A DNA stretch of 15,801 bases from Treponema sp. (GTDB lineage: Bacteria > Spirochaetota > Spirochaetia > Treponematales > Treponemataceae), in NCBI GenBank assembly GCA_031290005.1, contig JAITOJ010000129.1, positions 1 to 15,801 on the forward strand, written 5' to 3'. The number at the start of each line of letters is the position of its first letter. The first letter of the stretch is position 1. The translations under genes were made by a program, and so were the position numbers. A model generated the notes under the pieces. It made no database searches, had not been told where the DNA came from, and was given only the letters and a program-made list of their open reading frames with translations. Of the stretch, positions 1 to 6,343 are shown in pieces.

Positions 1-66
1 GGCGACTTCAGCGATATTCTGGACGGCGGCCTTGCCACGGACGCAACGCTGGTGGGGCATAACTAG
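1..66 (+). CDS. C-terminal end of an unrecognised protein (partial)
   Basis: An open frame enters from the left edge and stops at TAG (64-66). It gives 21 residues ending G-L-A-T-D-A-T-L-V-G-H-N. The tail is too short to identify a family, so I assign no function. It is supported as coding only by the open frame and by what follows: a repeat copy starting at the last base of the stop, then a GC-rich hairpin. A chance open frame of this length is possible. Confidence 0.4.
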   Translation, partial: GDFSDILDGGLATDATLVGHN

Positions 67-100
67 GCTGCCGGACAATCGTGCAGGGAGTTTGAAGGCG
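66..100 (+). repeat. Imperfect direct repeat, copy 1
   Basis: A 35-nt sequence beginning GGCTGCCGGACAATCGTG directly after the left-edge stop codon matches positions 699-732 with four substitutions and one deleted T. The two copies bracket the toxin-antitoxin-like pair. It may be an insertion footprint, a duplicated 3' flank, or two related 3' untranslated regions. Confidence 0.6.
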
Positions 101-123
101 GGGTCTTTTGAGGCTCCGCCTTC
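94..123 (+). terminator. GC-rich hairpin after the left-edge gene
   Basis: GAAGGCGG and CCGCCTTC form a perfect 8-bp stem around a 14-nt loop, and the stem can extend with further partial pairing. It lies about 28 nt after the left-edge stop codon, as expected for a transcript end. No run of Ts follows directly (AGTGCGTTTGAC), so it would be a weak intrinsic terminator or just an mRNA 3'-end stabiliser. Confidence 0.4.
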
Positions 124-130
124 AGTGCGT

Positions 131-160
131 TTGACAATTTGGGGGAAGGTGTGATATACT
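131..160 (+). promoter_or_regulatory. Strong promoter of the toxin-antitoxin-like pair
   Basis: TTGACA (131-136) is followed by an 18-nt spacer ending in TGA and TATACT (155-160), giving a perfect -35 plus an extended -10. Predicted transcription start is near 167, immediately before the Shine-Dalgarno AGGAG (168-172), so the mRNA leader would be only about 12 nt. The 23S and small-RNA promoters in this window have the same layout. Confidence 0.75.
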
Positions 161-178
161 GAGGCTCAGGAGTAAAAC

Positions 179-475
179 ATGTTAAAAGTGGTTGATACTA
201 TGCCGACGAAGCAAAACACTATGAATATTCGCCATTCGCTTAAATCAGCGATTGACACATGGCCGGAACCGGTACTTTTTGCGGTTCAGGAATTCGCGTT
301 ATTTGAAACCCAACGCTTGCAAGCGTCCGCAGTGGACCATTCCGAAGCGGACATCGAAAGAGGCAGGGCGGCGTTGAAGCACTTGAAGAAATACTTTGGT
401 ACTATCCATCGTGAAATCGACTACAAACAGGAATTGCTGGAGGCGCTCGATGAGAAGTATAACCGTACTTCTTGA
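179..475 (+). CDS. Small antitoxin-like protein paired with a PIN-domain toxin
   Basis: This 98-residue protein starts at an ATG 6 nt after AGGAG (168-172). It has no membrane segment or signal peptide. Residues ~18-46 contain an amphipathic stretch (S-L-K-S-A-I-D-T-W-P-E-P-V, then V-Q-E-F-A-L-F-E), followed by a charged, probably helical second half. Its role is inferred from context: it lies directly upstream of, and overlaps by 26 nt, a PIN-domain frame that begins at 450. That is the usual order and overlap of antitoxin-toxin pairs, where the antitoxin binds and neutralises the ribonuclease and often represses its own promoter. I do not recognise a named DNA-binding fold, so the antitoxin family is unknown. 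Because the toxin is truncated, this gene may survive as an orphan antitoxin. Confidence 0.6.
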   Translation: MLKVVDTMPTKQNTMNIRHSLKSAIDTWPEPVLFAVQEFALFETQRLQASAVDHSEADIERGRAALKHLKKYFGTIHREIDYKQELLEALDEKYNRTS

Positions 476-662
476 CACAAATGTTCCCCTTGATAGTTTC
501 CTTGACCGGAAACCCTTCAGCAAAAACGCTAAAAAGATACTCACCTTTTGCGGGGAACATACATGCAAGGGCTTCATTGCCGCCCATAGTCTGACAAACA
601 TTTTTTACATTTTGCCTGAAGATTTTTTGAAACTTTTTGACAACAAAGAAGAAAGGCAATAA
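450..662 (+). pseudogene. Truncated PIN-domain (VapC-like) toxin
   Basis: Starting at ATG 450, with GGAGG at 439-443, the frame gives 70 residues opening R-S-I-T-V-L-L-D-T-N-V-P-L-D. This is the first strand and first metal-binding aspartate of a PIN ribonuclease. It continues through I-A-A-H-S-L-T-N-I-F-Y-I-L, the typical end of the next conserved block. Full PIN toxins run to about 130-150 residues and carry further acidic catalytic residues in the second half. Here the frame stops right after N-K-E-E-R-Q, so at least two catalytic aspartates are missing and nuclease activity is unlikely. No continuation is visible in the other two frames, which points to a 3' deletion rather than a simple frameshift. 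The 26-nt overlap with the upstream gene suggests translational coupling when it was intact. Confidence 0.65.
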
Positions 663-698
663 AACCGGCAACAGCGATAGGCGCGGAGGGCTGGCTTG

Positions 699-732
699 GG
701 CTGCCGGGCAATAGTGCCGGGAGTTGAGGGCG
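699..732 (+). repeat. Imperfect direct repeat, copy 2
   Basis: This is the 34-nt counterpart of 66-100, starting GGCTGCCGGGCAATAGTG. It follows the truncated toxin by 36 nt. The sequence after the repeat differs from that after copy 1, though both run into short GC-rich inverted repeats. Confidence 0.6.
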
Positions 733-792
733 AGCCTGCGGGCTGTTTGTTATTCCCTGCGGCTTTGCGTCTCCGTGTGGGGTAATGTCGAA

Positions 793-827
793 GAGGCGGT
801 CTCCCGTGGGAGGCCGCCTCTTTTATT
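793..827 (+). terminator. Intrinsic terminator, plus strand (possibly bidirectional)
   Basis: A near-perfect stem of up to 13 bp pairs GAGGCGGTCTCCC with GGGAGGCCGCCTC (one G-T pair) across 793-820, followed by TTTTATT. On the plus strand it would end transcription arriving from the toxin-antitoxin region. The minus-strand repressor gene ends at 852 and could also use the hairpin, but only two Ts follow in that direction, so the plus orientation is favoured. Confidence 0.75.
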
Positions 828-851
828 GACAGCGAACGCGGAAATGCTAAT

Positions 852-1961
852 CTAGGCCAGCTTCCGGGGTTCTGTTACCGATGCTCCGATAACCAGCCGG
901 GCGGGAATCTGTATGTCTTCAATGGAAGCAGGGTCGGTTCCGGTAATGATGCGGTTCAGGGATTCCACCGCCAGTTTGCCGATTTGAGCCTCGTCCTGTT
1001 TCAGATAGGTGAAAACAGGGTTGCCGGTAATGGGTTCGGGGCAGTCCACGGTAATTATGGAAAAGTCTTTTGGAACGGAACGGCCCAGGGTTTCCGCCGC
1101 GCTTTTTACAACCAAGGCAATAGCATATTCGCTGGTAAATGCGGCGGTTATTTCCGGGCGGGCCGCCAACTGTTCCTTGACCGCGTCTGTGTCGGCGGAA
1201 CCGGTAATATTATGGAAAAAAAACGCCGAGTCAAGGGAAATGCCGTAATTGGCAAAGGCGCGAATAAACCCGTACCGCCGGTCTTCAACAGAAGACGTGT
1301 TCTCGATAGAACCGGAAAAAAAAGCGATGTTCCGGTGCCCCAGACGCAGGAGGTATTCCACCCCCAGTGCCGCGGCAGCGGCATTGTCCGTTGATACCGA
1401 CGGGGCGGGTAGCCCCCGCATCTGCCGGTCAACAAATACGATTGGCCGTTTGTTCAGGATTTGCTTGAGGATTTCGGAATTATAGTATGCCCCATGGGCA
1501 GGCATAAGCAAAATTCCCGCCACGGCTTCGATATTTAAGGCCTTTATTGCTTTTTCTTCTTCTATTTCCGAATCGTGGGTACGTTTCAATATAAGATGGT
1601 AGCCCAGGGCGGAACATGTTTTTTCTATACTATAGAGCAATCGTGTGCCAAAGGCATCGCTGAAATCGGAGGTCAGGAAACCGATTGAATGGGAACGGGA
1701 GGCATCTTTTTCCGTCTCCCCGCTCCGGGCCACAAAAGAACCCCTGCCCGGAGAACGGGAAATAATGCCTTGTTCCGCGAGCATTCCCAGGGTTTTTTTG
1801 CTGGTAATACGGCTAACCCCAAAGGCGGCGCACAGTTCTTTTTCCGTGGGGAGTTTGTCCCCTGGTTTCCGGACACCTGAAGAAATTTCTTTCATCAAAT
1901 AATCATAAATTTGTCTATAGAGCGGCCCCGTGCTGCCCGATTCGATATGTTCTACAATCAT
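852..1961 (-). CDS. GntR-type DNA-binding / LacI-type ligand-binding transcriptional repressor
   Basis: This 369-residue regulator begins with a GntR-family winged helix at ~13-80 (P-L-Y-R-Q-I, P-G-D-K-L-P-T-E-K-E-L, F-G-V-S-R, R-G-S-F-V). A periplasmic-binding-protein-like LacI effector domain follows at ~92-369, with H-S-I-G-F-L, F-V-D-R-Q, and L-G-H-R-N-I-A-F-F-S-G. This architecture is known from arabinose-type repressors (AraR), whose sugar ligand releases the operator. I chose the ATG at 1961; an in-frame TTG at 1985 would add eight residues, but neither has a clear Shine-Dalgarno sequence. The gene is divergent from a sugar-phosphate mutase about 100 nt away, so carbohydrate control of the mutase and of itself is a reasonable inference. 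The ligand cannot be told from sequence. The family call is firm, the start less so. Confidence 0.9.
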   Translation of the reverse strand: MIVEHIESGSTGPLYRQIYDYLMKEISSGVRKPGDKLPTEKELCAAFGVSRITSKKTLGMLAEQGIISRSPGRGSFVARSGETEKDASRSHSIGFLTSDFSDAFGTRLLYSIEKTCSALGYHLILKRTHDSEIEEEKAIKALNIEAVAGILLMPAHGAYYNSEILKQILNKRPIVFVDRQMRGLPAPSVSTDNAAAAALGVEYLLRLGHRNIAFFSGSIENTSSVEDRRYGFIRAFANYGISLDSAFFFHNITGSADTDAVKEQLAARPEITAAFTSEYAIALVVKSAAETLGRSVPKDFSIITVDCPEPITGNPVFTYLKQDEAQIGKLAVESLNRIITGTDPASIEDIQIPARLVIGASVTEPRKLA

Positions 1962-1982
1962 ATATGGTATATATTGGCATAT
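1962..1982. promoter_or_regulatory. Candidate operator next to the repressor start
   Basis: ATATG (1962-1966) and CATAT (1978-1982) form a 5-bp dyad with an 11-nt A/T-rich centre, abutting the repressor start codon. Its placement suits autoregulation, but the arms are short and A/T-rich, so it may be chance. Confidence 0.25.
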
Positions 1983-1986
1983 CAAT

Positions 1987-2039
1987 AAAAAAAAAGCAAG
2001 CGGAAATTATATATAAAAACCGTAATCTTGCTTTTTTTT
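1987..2039. repeat. Inverted repeat between divergent repressor and mutase
   Basis: Left arm 1987-2000 (nine As then GCAAG) pairs with right arm 2027-2039 (CTTGC then eight Ts), for 13 bp. CGG (2001-2003) and CCG (2020-2022) allow further inner pairing. An outer pair, ATGGTATA (1964-1971) and TATACCAT (2049-2056), is nearly co-centred. TTGCTT, a possible -35 element, occurs within both arms, one per strand. It may be an operator for the adjacent repressor, a pair of mirror-image promoters, or a transcript hairpin. Confidence 0.6.
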
Positions 2040-2062
2040 CCGTGCCGCTATACCATACGGCC

Positions 2063-3880
2063 ATGACCATCCACGACCCCGTAACCGGCTTCCCTCTGGG
2101 AGACCCGGCAGCCCCGCCTCTGACCCCTGGCAATCTCCCCGCGCATGGGGACATACAAGCCGCCCTGGACCGCATGATTCTGTCAGCCTCAGGCTGGCGG
2201 GCCGTTTTTGCCGCCTCCGGCAGCGAAGCGGACGCCGCCCCCGCCGTCGGTCCGGCGCACCTGGCCCTGGCAGCCCTCATGGCCGATTCCTTCGCGGATT
2301 ACCTGTCCGCCCTCCGCCCTCCGCCCTCCGCGTTGTCCGTGGTTCTGGGCATAGACGCCCGCCCCACGGGGACAGTGCTTGCGGACGTGATGCTCCGCGT
2401 TTTGGCGGGCCGGGGCATACAGGCGGAATACCTGTTTATCACCGCTGCCCCGGAAATCATGGCCTATACCCGCAAAAAAGACGGGTTTGTGTATATTTCC
2501 GCCAGCCACAACCCCGTGGGGCATAACGGCGTCAAGTTCGGTTTGAATGACGGCGGTGTTTTGAGCGGCGGGGAAAACGCCAAAGTCGTTGCCGCTTTTA
2601 AGGAAAAATGCGCCCGGCCGGAGGCGGCGCAAACCGCCCTGGCCCTTGTCCGCGCCTGCCCGGAGGAGGATGCCGCCGGGATTTTTGCCGCCATGCCGCA
2701 GCACAAAAAAGACGCCCTGGACGCCTATGCGGCGTTCACCCGGCTCGTGGCGGAAGATACCCCAAACGGAAAAAACGTCACCATCCTGTGCGACATGAAC
2801 GGTTCCGCCCGGAGCCTTTCCATTGACCGGGCATACTTTGAGTCCCTGGGCTGCGCGTTCCACGCCATTAACGGCAAACCCCGGCAGATTGCCCACGCCA
2901 TCATCCCGGAGCCGGAAAATCTGGTGTACGCTGCCGCCGGGGTGGAACGCCTCCGCCGCGCGGGCGGGGCAGGGGGAGTGTTCCTGGGGTACATGCCCGA
3001 TTGCGACGGCGACCGGGGCAATATCGTGTATTTCAGCGAGAAAACCGGCCGGGCGGAAATCCTGAAAGCCCAGGAAGTGTTCGCCCTGCCGGTGCTGGCC
3101 GAACTTTCCGCGCTGGCCGCGAAAGACCCGGAGCGCGGGCTCGCGGTGGCGGTGAACGGCCCCACGTCCATGCGGATTGACGACATCGCCGCCCGGTTCG
3201 GCGCGCGGGTCTTCCGGGCGGAAGTAGGGGAGGCCAACGTGGTGAACCTGGCCCGGCTCAAGCGGGAGGAGGGCTACGCGGTGCGGATTCTGGGGGAAGG
3301 CTCCAACGGGGGCAGCATCATCCATCCCTCGGCGGTGCGGGACCCCCTGAACACCCTGACGTCCCTGCTCAAGCTGCTGGCTTCCCGCCCGGGGACAACC
3401 CTGGGGGACGTCGTTGATGCCCTGCCCAAATACACCACCACCGGGGTGACCGAGGAGCGGGCGCTCCTCACCGTCAGGAGCAAAGACCACGGGGCCCTCA
3501 AGCGGAACTTCCAGAAGGAATTCGAAGCCTGGTGGGCCGGGCGGAAAGCCGCGCTGGCCGCGTCATGGGGGATTGCGTCCTGCACGGCGATTGCCACCAA
3601 TGGGACGGCGGAAACCGTGGGTATCACCGATTACGGCGTTTCCGGCGCCGGGGGCCTCAAAATCCGGTTTGACGGCAAGGACGGCGCGCCCCTGGCTTTC
3701 ATGTGGATGCGGGGGAGCGGTACTGAGCCGGTGTTCCGGGTGATGTGCGACGTGAAGGGGGACAACCCCGCTTTTGAGGCGGCCCTGCTGGAGGCGGAAA
3801 CCATGCTGATTACACAGGCGGATAGGAAAACGTGCATACTACCGGAATATACAGCGTATTGCGCGGTTATTTACGAATGA
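2063..3880 (+). CDS. Phosphoglucomutase/phosphomannomutase (alpha-D-phosphohexomutase)
   Basis: This 605-residue cytosolic enzyme moves phosphate between the C1 and C6 positions of a hexose, linking glycogen or sugar uptake to glycolysis and sugar-nucleotide synthesis. All four signatures of the superfamily are present: the phosphoserine loop S-A-S-H-N-P (Ser ~148), the Mg2+ loop D-C-D-G-D-R (313-318), the sugar-specificity loop G-E-G-S-N-G-G (411-417), and the phosphate-binding loop R-G-S-G-T-E-P (550-556). The second and fourth differ from the common DGDGDR and RPSGTEP. The frame is open upstream to 1964, but that stretch overlaps the divergent repressor and its composition is non-coding, so I start at ATG 2063. 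No Shine-Dalgarno sequence is visible there. The gene is far more GC-rich than the genes around 11-13 kb. Substrate (glucose or mannose) is undecided. Confidence 0.9.
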   Translation: MTIHDPVTGFPLGDPAAPPLTPGNLPAHGDIQAALDRMILSASGWRAVFAASGSEADAAPAVGPAHLALAALMADSFADYLSALRPPPSALSVVLGIDARPTGTVLADVMLRVLAGRGIQAEYLFITAAPEIMAYTRKKDGFVYISASHNPVGHNGVKFGLNDGGVLSGGENAKVVAAFKEKCARPEAAQTALALVRACPEEDAAGIFAAMPQHKKDALDAYAAFTRLVAEDTPNGKNVTILCDMNGSARSLSIDRAYFESLGCAFHAINGKPRQIAHAIIPEPENLVYAAAGVERLRRAGGAGGVFLGYMPDCDGDRGNIVYFSEKTGRAEILKAQEVFALPVLAELSALAAKDPERGLAVAVNGPTSMRIDDIAARFGARVFRAEVGEANVVNLARLKREEGYAVRILGEGSNGGSIIHPSAVRDPLNTLTSLLKLLASRPGTTLGDVVDALPKYTTTGVTEERALLTVRSKDHGALKRNFQKEFEAWWAGRKAALAASWGIASCTAIATNGTAETVGITDYGVSGAGGLKIRFDGKDGAPLAFMWMRGSGTEPVFRVMCDVKGDNPAFEAALLEAETMLITQADRKTCILPEYTAYCAVIYE

Positions 3881-3895
3881 TTACCGGGGGGAAAT

Positions 3896-3943
3896 AAAAA
3901 AAGACCTGCGGGGCGCAACAGGTTTGGGACAGCCCCGCAGGTC
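3896..3943 (-). terminator. Strong intrinsic terminator, minus strand only
   Basis: GACCTGCGGGGC and GCCCCGCAGGTC (3903-3914 and 3932-3943) form a perfect 12-bp GC-rich stem around a 17-nt loop. On the minus strand it is followed by seven Ts (3902-3896) and then ATTT. On the plus strand AAATGG follows, so it cannot serve the mutase as a normal intrinsic terminator. No minus-strand protein gene lies upstream of it. Confidence 0.85.
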
Positions 3944-3981
3944 AAATGGAGGCCCGACAATCTGCCAGAAATGCCGGAACT
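3896..3981 (-). ncRNA. Predicted small RNA of about 86 nt
   Basis: A consensus promoter (4017-3988) and a strong terminator (3943-3896), both on the minus strand, define a transcript of about 86 nt with no credible reading frame. The 5' part can form a small hairpin (CCGGCA with TGTCGG, one G-U pair), and the 3' part is the 12-bp terminator stem with loop TGTCCCAAACCTGTTGC. It lacks the SRP-RNA core motif and is too short for 6S or tmRNA, and I do not recognise it as a known family. It is divergent from the amino acid importer operon, starting about 95 nt from that operon's predicted start, and its 3' end lies 15 nt from the mutase stop. It could act on either mRNA, on the mutase 3' end by antisense if that mRNA reads through, or in trans. 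The promoter-plus-terminator reading is direct; expression is inferred. Confidence 0.65.
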
Positions 3982-3987
3982 TGCGTT

Positions 3988-4017
3988 ACTATATCACCGT
4001 TTGCCGAAAGTTGTCAA
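3988..4017 (-). promoter_or_regulatory. Promoter of the predicted small RNA
   Basis: Read on the minus strand: TTGACA (4017-4012), an 18-nt spacer ending TGA, then TATAGT (3993-3988). The -35 is perfect and the -10 matches five of six with an extended TG. Predicted start is near 3981. Confidence 0.75.
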
Positions 4018-4040
4018 TTCGAAAAGGTACGGAAAACCCA

Positions 4041-4069
4041 TTTACATTTTTCCCCAGAACCGGTACACT
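4041..4069 (+). promoter_or_regulatory. Promoter of the amino acid importer operon
   Basis: TTTACA (4041-4046), a 17-nt spacer and TACACT (4064-4069) match the consensus five of six and four of six. Predicted start is near 4076, two nt before the Shine-Dalgarno AGGAG (4078-4082), leaving a leader of about 14 nt. Confidence 0.65.
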
Positions 4070-4089
4070 CCTGTATTAGGAGATATGCT

Positions 4090-4902
4090 ATGAAAAAAGT
4101 ATTTATTGCTTTATGTATGCTGGCTGTTGCGGGAGCTTTGTTCGCCGGCGGCAAAAAGGAAACCAACGCCAATGCGGATGATTCCCTGCAAAACATTCTG
4201 AACAAGAAGAAGCTGGTTCTGGGTCTGGACGATTCCTTCCCGCCCATGGGGTTTCGCAACGAAGCCAATGAGATTGTGGGTTATGACATCGACCTGGCCA
4301 AGGAAGTAGCCCGGCGTATGGGAGTGGGCCTGGTGACGCAGCCCATCGACTGGAATGCCAAAGAGCAGGAGCTCAATTCAGGCGAAATCGACTGTATCTG
4401 GAACGGCTTTACCATCACTGAGGAGCGGAAACGGAATCTGCGTTTCACGCCCCCGTACCTGAAAAATGCCCAGGTGGTGGTGGTTCAGGGCAGGCAGGCC
4501 TATCAAAAACTGACTGACCTGGCGGGCAAAACCGTGGGCGTGCAATCCGGTTCGTCGGCCCAAGATGCGCTGGACGGAGATGCGGACTTCAAGGCAAGCC
4601 TGAAAGGGATTGTGGAGTTCAAGGAAAATCTGACGGCCCTGATGGACCTGGAAACCGGCGGCATTGACGCGGTGGTGATGGACCTGCTGGTGGCAAACGA
4701 CAACATCAACCGATCCGGCAAAGACTTCCGGGTTTTGGGGGAGTCCCTGGCTCCGGAAGAATACGGCATCGGCTTCCGCAAGAACGACAAAGCCCTGGCT
4801 GACAAAGTCTGGGAGACCCTCCTGGCAATGGCCAAAGACGGCACGGTGGATGAAATCGCCGTCAAGTGGCTGGGCGCGGATATCAGCGTCATCGGCAGGT
4901 AA
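4090..4902 (+). CDS. Polar amino acid ABC transporter, substrate-binding protein
   Basis: This 270-residue protein captures an amino acid in the periplasm and delivers it to the permease encoded just downstream. An N-terminal signal peptide (M-K-K-V-F-I-A-L, hydrophobic to ~18, then L-F-A-G-G-K-K-E) has no lipobox cysteine after the hydrophobic core, so a soluble periplasmic protein is more likely than a lipoprotein. The mature part is a family 3 solute-binding protein: L-V-L-G-L-D-D-S-F-P-P-M-G-F (43-56), G-Y-D-I-D-L-A (64-70), R-F-T-P-P-Y (118-123), V-G-V-Q-S-G-S-S-A (149-157), and D-A-V-V-M-D (193-198), the last expected to contact the ligand amino group. ATG 4090 has AGGAG at 4078-4082; the frame is open upstream, but the signal peptide fixes this start. 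Amino acid specificity is unknown. Confidence 0.93.
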   Translation: MKKVFIALCMLAVAGALFAGGKKETNANADDSLQNILNKKKLVLGLDDSFPPMGFRNEANEIVGYDIDLAKEVARRMGVGLVTQPIDWNAKEQELNSGEIDCIWNGFTITEERKRNLRFTPPYLKNAQVVVVQGRQAYQKLTDLAGKTVGVQSGSSAQDALDGDADFKASLKGIVEFKENLTALMDLETGGIDAVVMDLLVANDNINRSGKDFRVLGESLAPEEYGIGFRKNDKALADKVWETLLAMAKDGTVDEIAVKWLGADISVIGR

Positions 4903-4911
4903 GGGCGCCCT

Positions 4912-5562
4912 GTGCTGCAAATGCTGGGCGTCATGTCTCAGGGAGCGGCAGTTTCGTTGCAGGTCTTCTTTCTGACCCTGCTGCTCTCCCTGCCCCTGGC
5001 CCTGCTGGTTGCTTTCGGGCGGATGTCCAAAAACATCGTTGTCCGCGGCGCGGTCAGTTTTTATGTGCTGGTCATGCGGGGGACGCCCCTGATTTTGCAG
5101 CTCATCTTCATCTATTTTGCCCCCAAGTACTTTGCCCTTGCCCTGGGGCTGACCCTCTCTTATAACCGTTTCACCGCGGTCATTATCGCCTATGCGCTGA
5201 ACTATGCCGCTTACTTTGCCGAAATCTACCGGGGCGGTATTGAGTCAATCTCCAGAGGCCAGTACGAAGCGGCAAAAATGCTGGGTTTCACGAGCGGCCA
5301 GACCTATGGCAGAATCGTTCTGCCCCAAGTGGTCAAGCGCATCCTGCCGGCCATGGGGAACGAGGTGATAACCCTGGTGAAAGACACGGCCCTGGCCCAG
5401 GTCATCGGGGTGGCGGAACTGTTCCATGCGGCACAGAACGCCGCGGCACGGGAGTTTTCCACCATGCCGATTTTCATTGCCGGTGTCTTTTATTTCATTA
5501 TGAACTGGGCGGTATCCTTTGCTTTTGCCCGGTTTGAAAAGAAACTGTCCTATTATTCGTGA
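4912..5562 (+). CDS. Polar amino acid ABC transporter, permease
   Basis: This 216-residue inner-membrane protein forms the translocation channel, probably as a homodimer since only one permease gene is present. Hydrophobic segments lie at ~13-35, 47-56, 59-80, 87-104, 160-175 and 185-207. The family signature V-M-R-G-T-P-L-I-L-Q is at 54-63. The EAA loop that docks on the ATPase is at ~105-135 (E-I-Y-R-G-G-I, then Q-Y-E-A-A-K-M-L-G). I take GTG 4912 as the start: AAGGG lies 7 nt upstream and the gap to the preceding gene is 9 nt. ATG 4921 is an alternative three codons later. The length is usual for the HisM/GlnP family. It is the second gene of the operon. Confidence 0.93.
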   Translation: MLQMLGVMSQGAAVSLQVFFLTLLLSLPLALLVAFGRMSKNIVVRGAVSFYVLVMRGTPLILQLIFIYFAPKYFALALGLTLSYNRFTAVIIAYALNYAAYFAEIYRGGIESISRGQYEAAKMLGFTSGQTYGRIVLPQVVKRILPAMGNEVITLVKDTALAQVIGVAELFHAAQNAAAREFSTMPIFIAGVFYFIMNWAVSFAFARFEKKLSYYS

Positions 5563-5571
5563 AGTACACTT

Positions 5572-6321
5572 ATGGCAATCATTGAAGTAGAAAACCTGTC
5601 AAAATCCTTCGCCACCCTCGCGGTCTTGCGGGACATTTCGTTTTCCGTGAAAAAGGGCGAAGTGGCGGCGATTATCGGCCCTTCGGGGTCGGGAAAGTCC
5701 ACCCTTCTCCGCTGTATCACCCATCTGGAACTGGTTGACTCCGGTTCCATCGCCCTGGCAGGCAAAACCCTGGTGCAGGACGGACGTTATGTGGAAAAGG
5801 CCGCCCTTCGGGAAGTGTGCCTTCAGGTGGGGCTGGTATTCCAGAACTTCAATCTGTTTCCCCATTTTTCAGTCCTGCGGAACATCACCGAAGCCCAGGC
5901 GCATGTCCTGAAGCGGTCAAAAGCGGACGCCGAAACGCGGGCCATGAGCCTGCTTGCCAAGATGGGCCTGCCGGACAAAGCGAACGCTTATCCCTGCCAG
6001 CTTTCCGGGGGCCAGCAGCAGCGGGTGTCCATTGCCCGCGCCCTGGCCCTTGACCCGGAAGTGCTGCTCTTTGACGAGCCTACCAGCGCCCTTGACCCGG
6101 AGCTGACCTCGGAAATACTCAAAGCAATCCGCGCCCTGGCTGCGGAAAAAATGACCATGGTGATTGTGACCCACGAGATGGCCTTTGCCCGGGAAGTTGC
6201 CGACCGAGTCCTGTTCATGGACAACGGGGTTTTCATTGAAGAAGGTGACGCCGCAAGCGTTATCGACAACCCCAAAGCAGAGCGGACTCAAGCGTTTTTG
6301 AAGCGTCTGTCGGCAAAGTAA
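5572..6321 (+). CDS. Polar amino acid ABC transporter, ATP-binding protein
   Basis: This 249-residue cytoplasmic ATPase powers the importer. All motifs are intact: Walker A G-P-S-G-S-G-K-S-T (36-44), Q-loop glutamine 91 (V-F-Q-N-F-N-L-F-P-H), ABC signature L-S-G-G-Q (142-146), Walker B V-L-L-F-D-E (162-167), D-loop A-L-D-P, and the H-loop histidine ~199 in V-T-H-E-M. The N-L-F-P-H form after the Q-loop is typical of GlnQ/HisP-type amino acid ATPases. It begins 9 nt after the permease stop and closes the operon. No intrinsic terminator is visible in the 22 nt before the converging aminopeptidase gene. Confidence 0.95.
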   Translation: MAIIEVENLSKSFATLAVLRDISFSVKKGEVAAIIGPSGSGKSTLLRCITHLELVDSGSIALAGKTLVQDGRYVEKAALREVCLQVGLVFQNFNLFPHFSVLRNITEAQAHVLKRSKADAETRAMSLLAKMGLPDKANAYPCQLSGGQQQRVSIARALALDPEVLLFDEPTSALDPELTSEILKAIRALAAEKMTMVIVTHEMAFAREVADRVLFMDNGVFIEEGDAASVIDNPKAERTQAFLKRLSAK

Positions 6322-6343
6322 AAAAGCGGAAACACCCCAATTC

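Noticed and set aside
2189..3490. 433-codon open frame on the minus strand within the mutase
   Set aside because: It is antisense to a gene with all four mutase signatures. High GC at third positions suppresses stops in this frame, and the translation is low in complexity with no motifs.
3896..3981. SRP (4.5S) RNA, 6S RNA or tmRNA as identity of the small RNA
   Set aside because: The SRP apical core motif is missing, the length is far below 6S or tmRNA, and no tRNA-like ends are seen.
3946..4089. Upstream extension of the amino acid binding protein frame
   Set aside because: It would bury the signal peptide 48 residues inside the protein and would run through the promoter and the small-RNA promoter. 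ATG 4090 has a strong Shine-Dalgarno sequence.
4090..4150. Lipoprotein signal on the binding protein
   Set aside because: The only cysteine in the signal (residue 9) lies inside the hydrophobic core, with no lipobox context.
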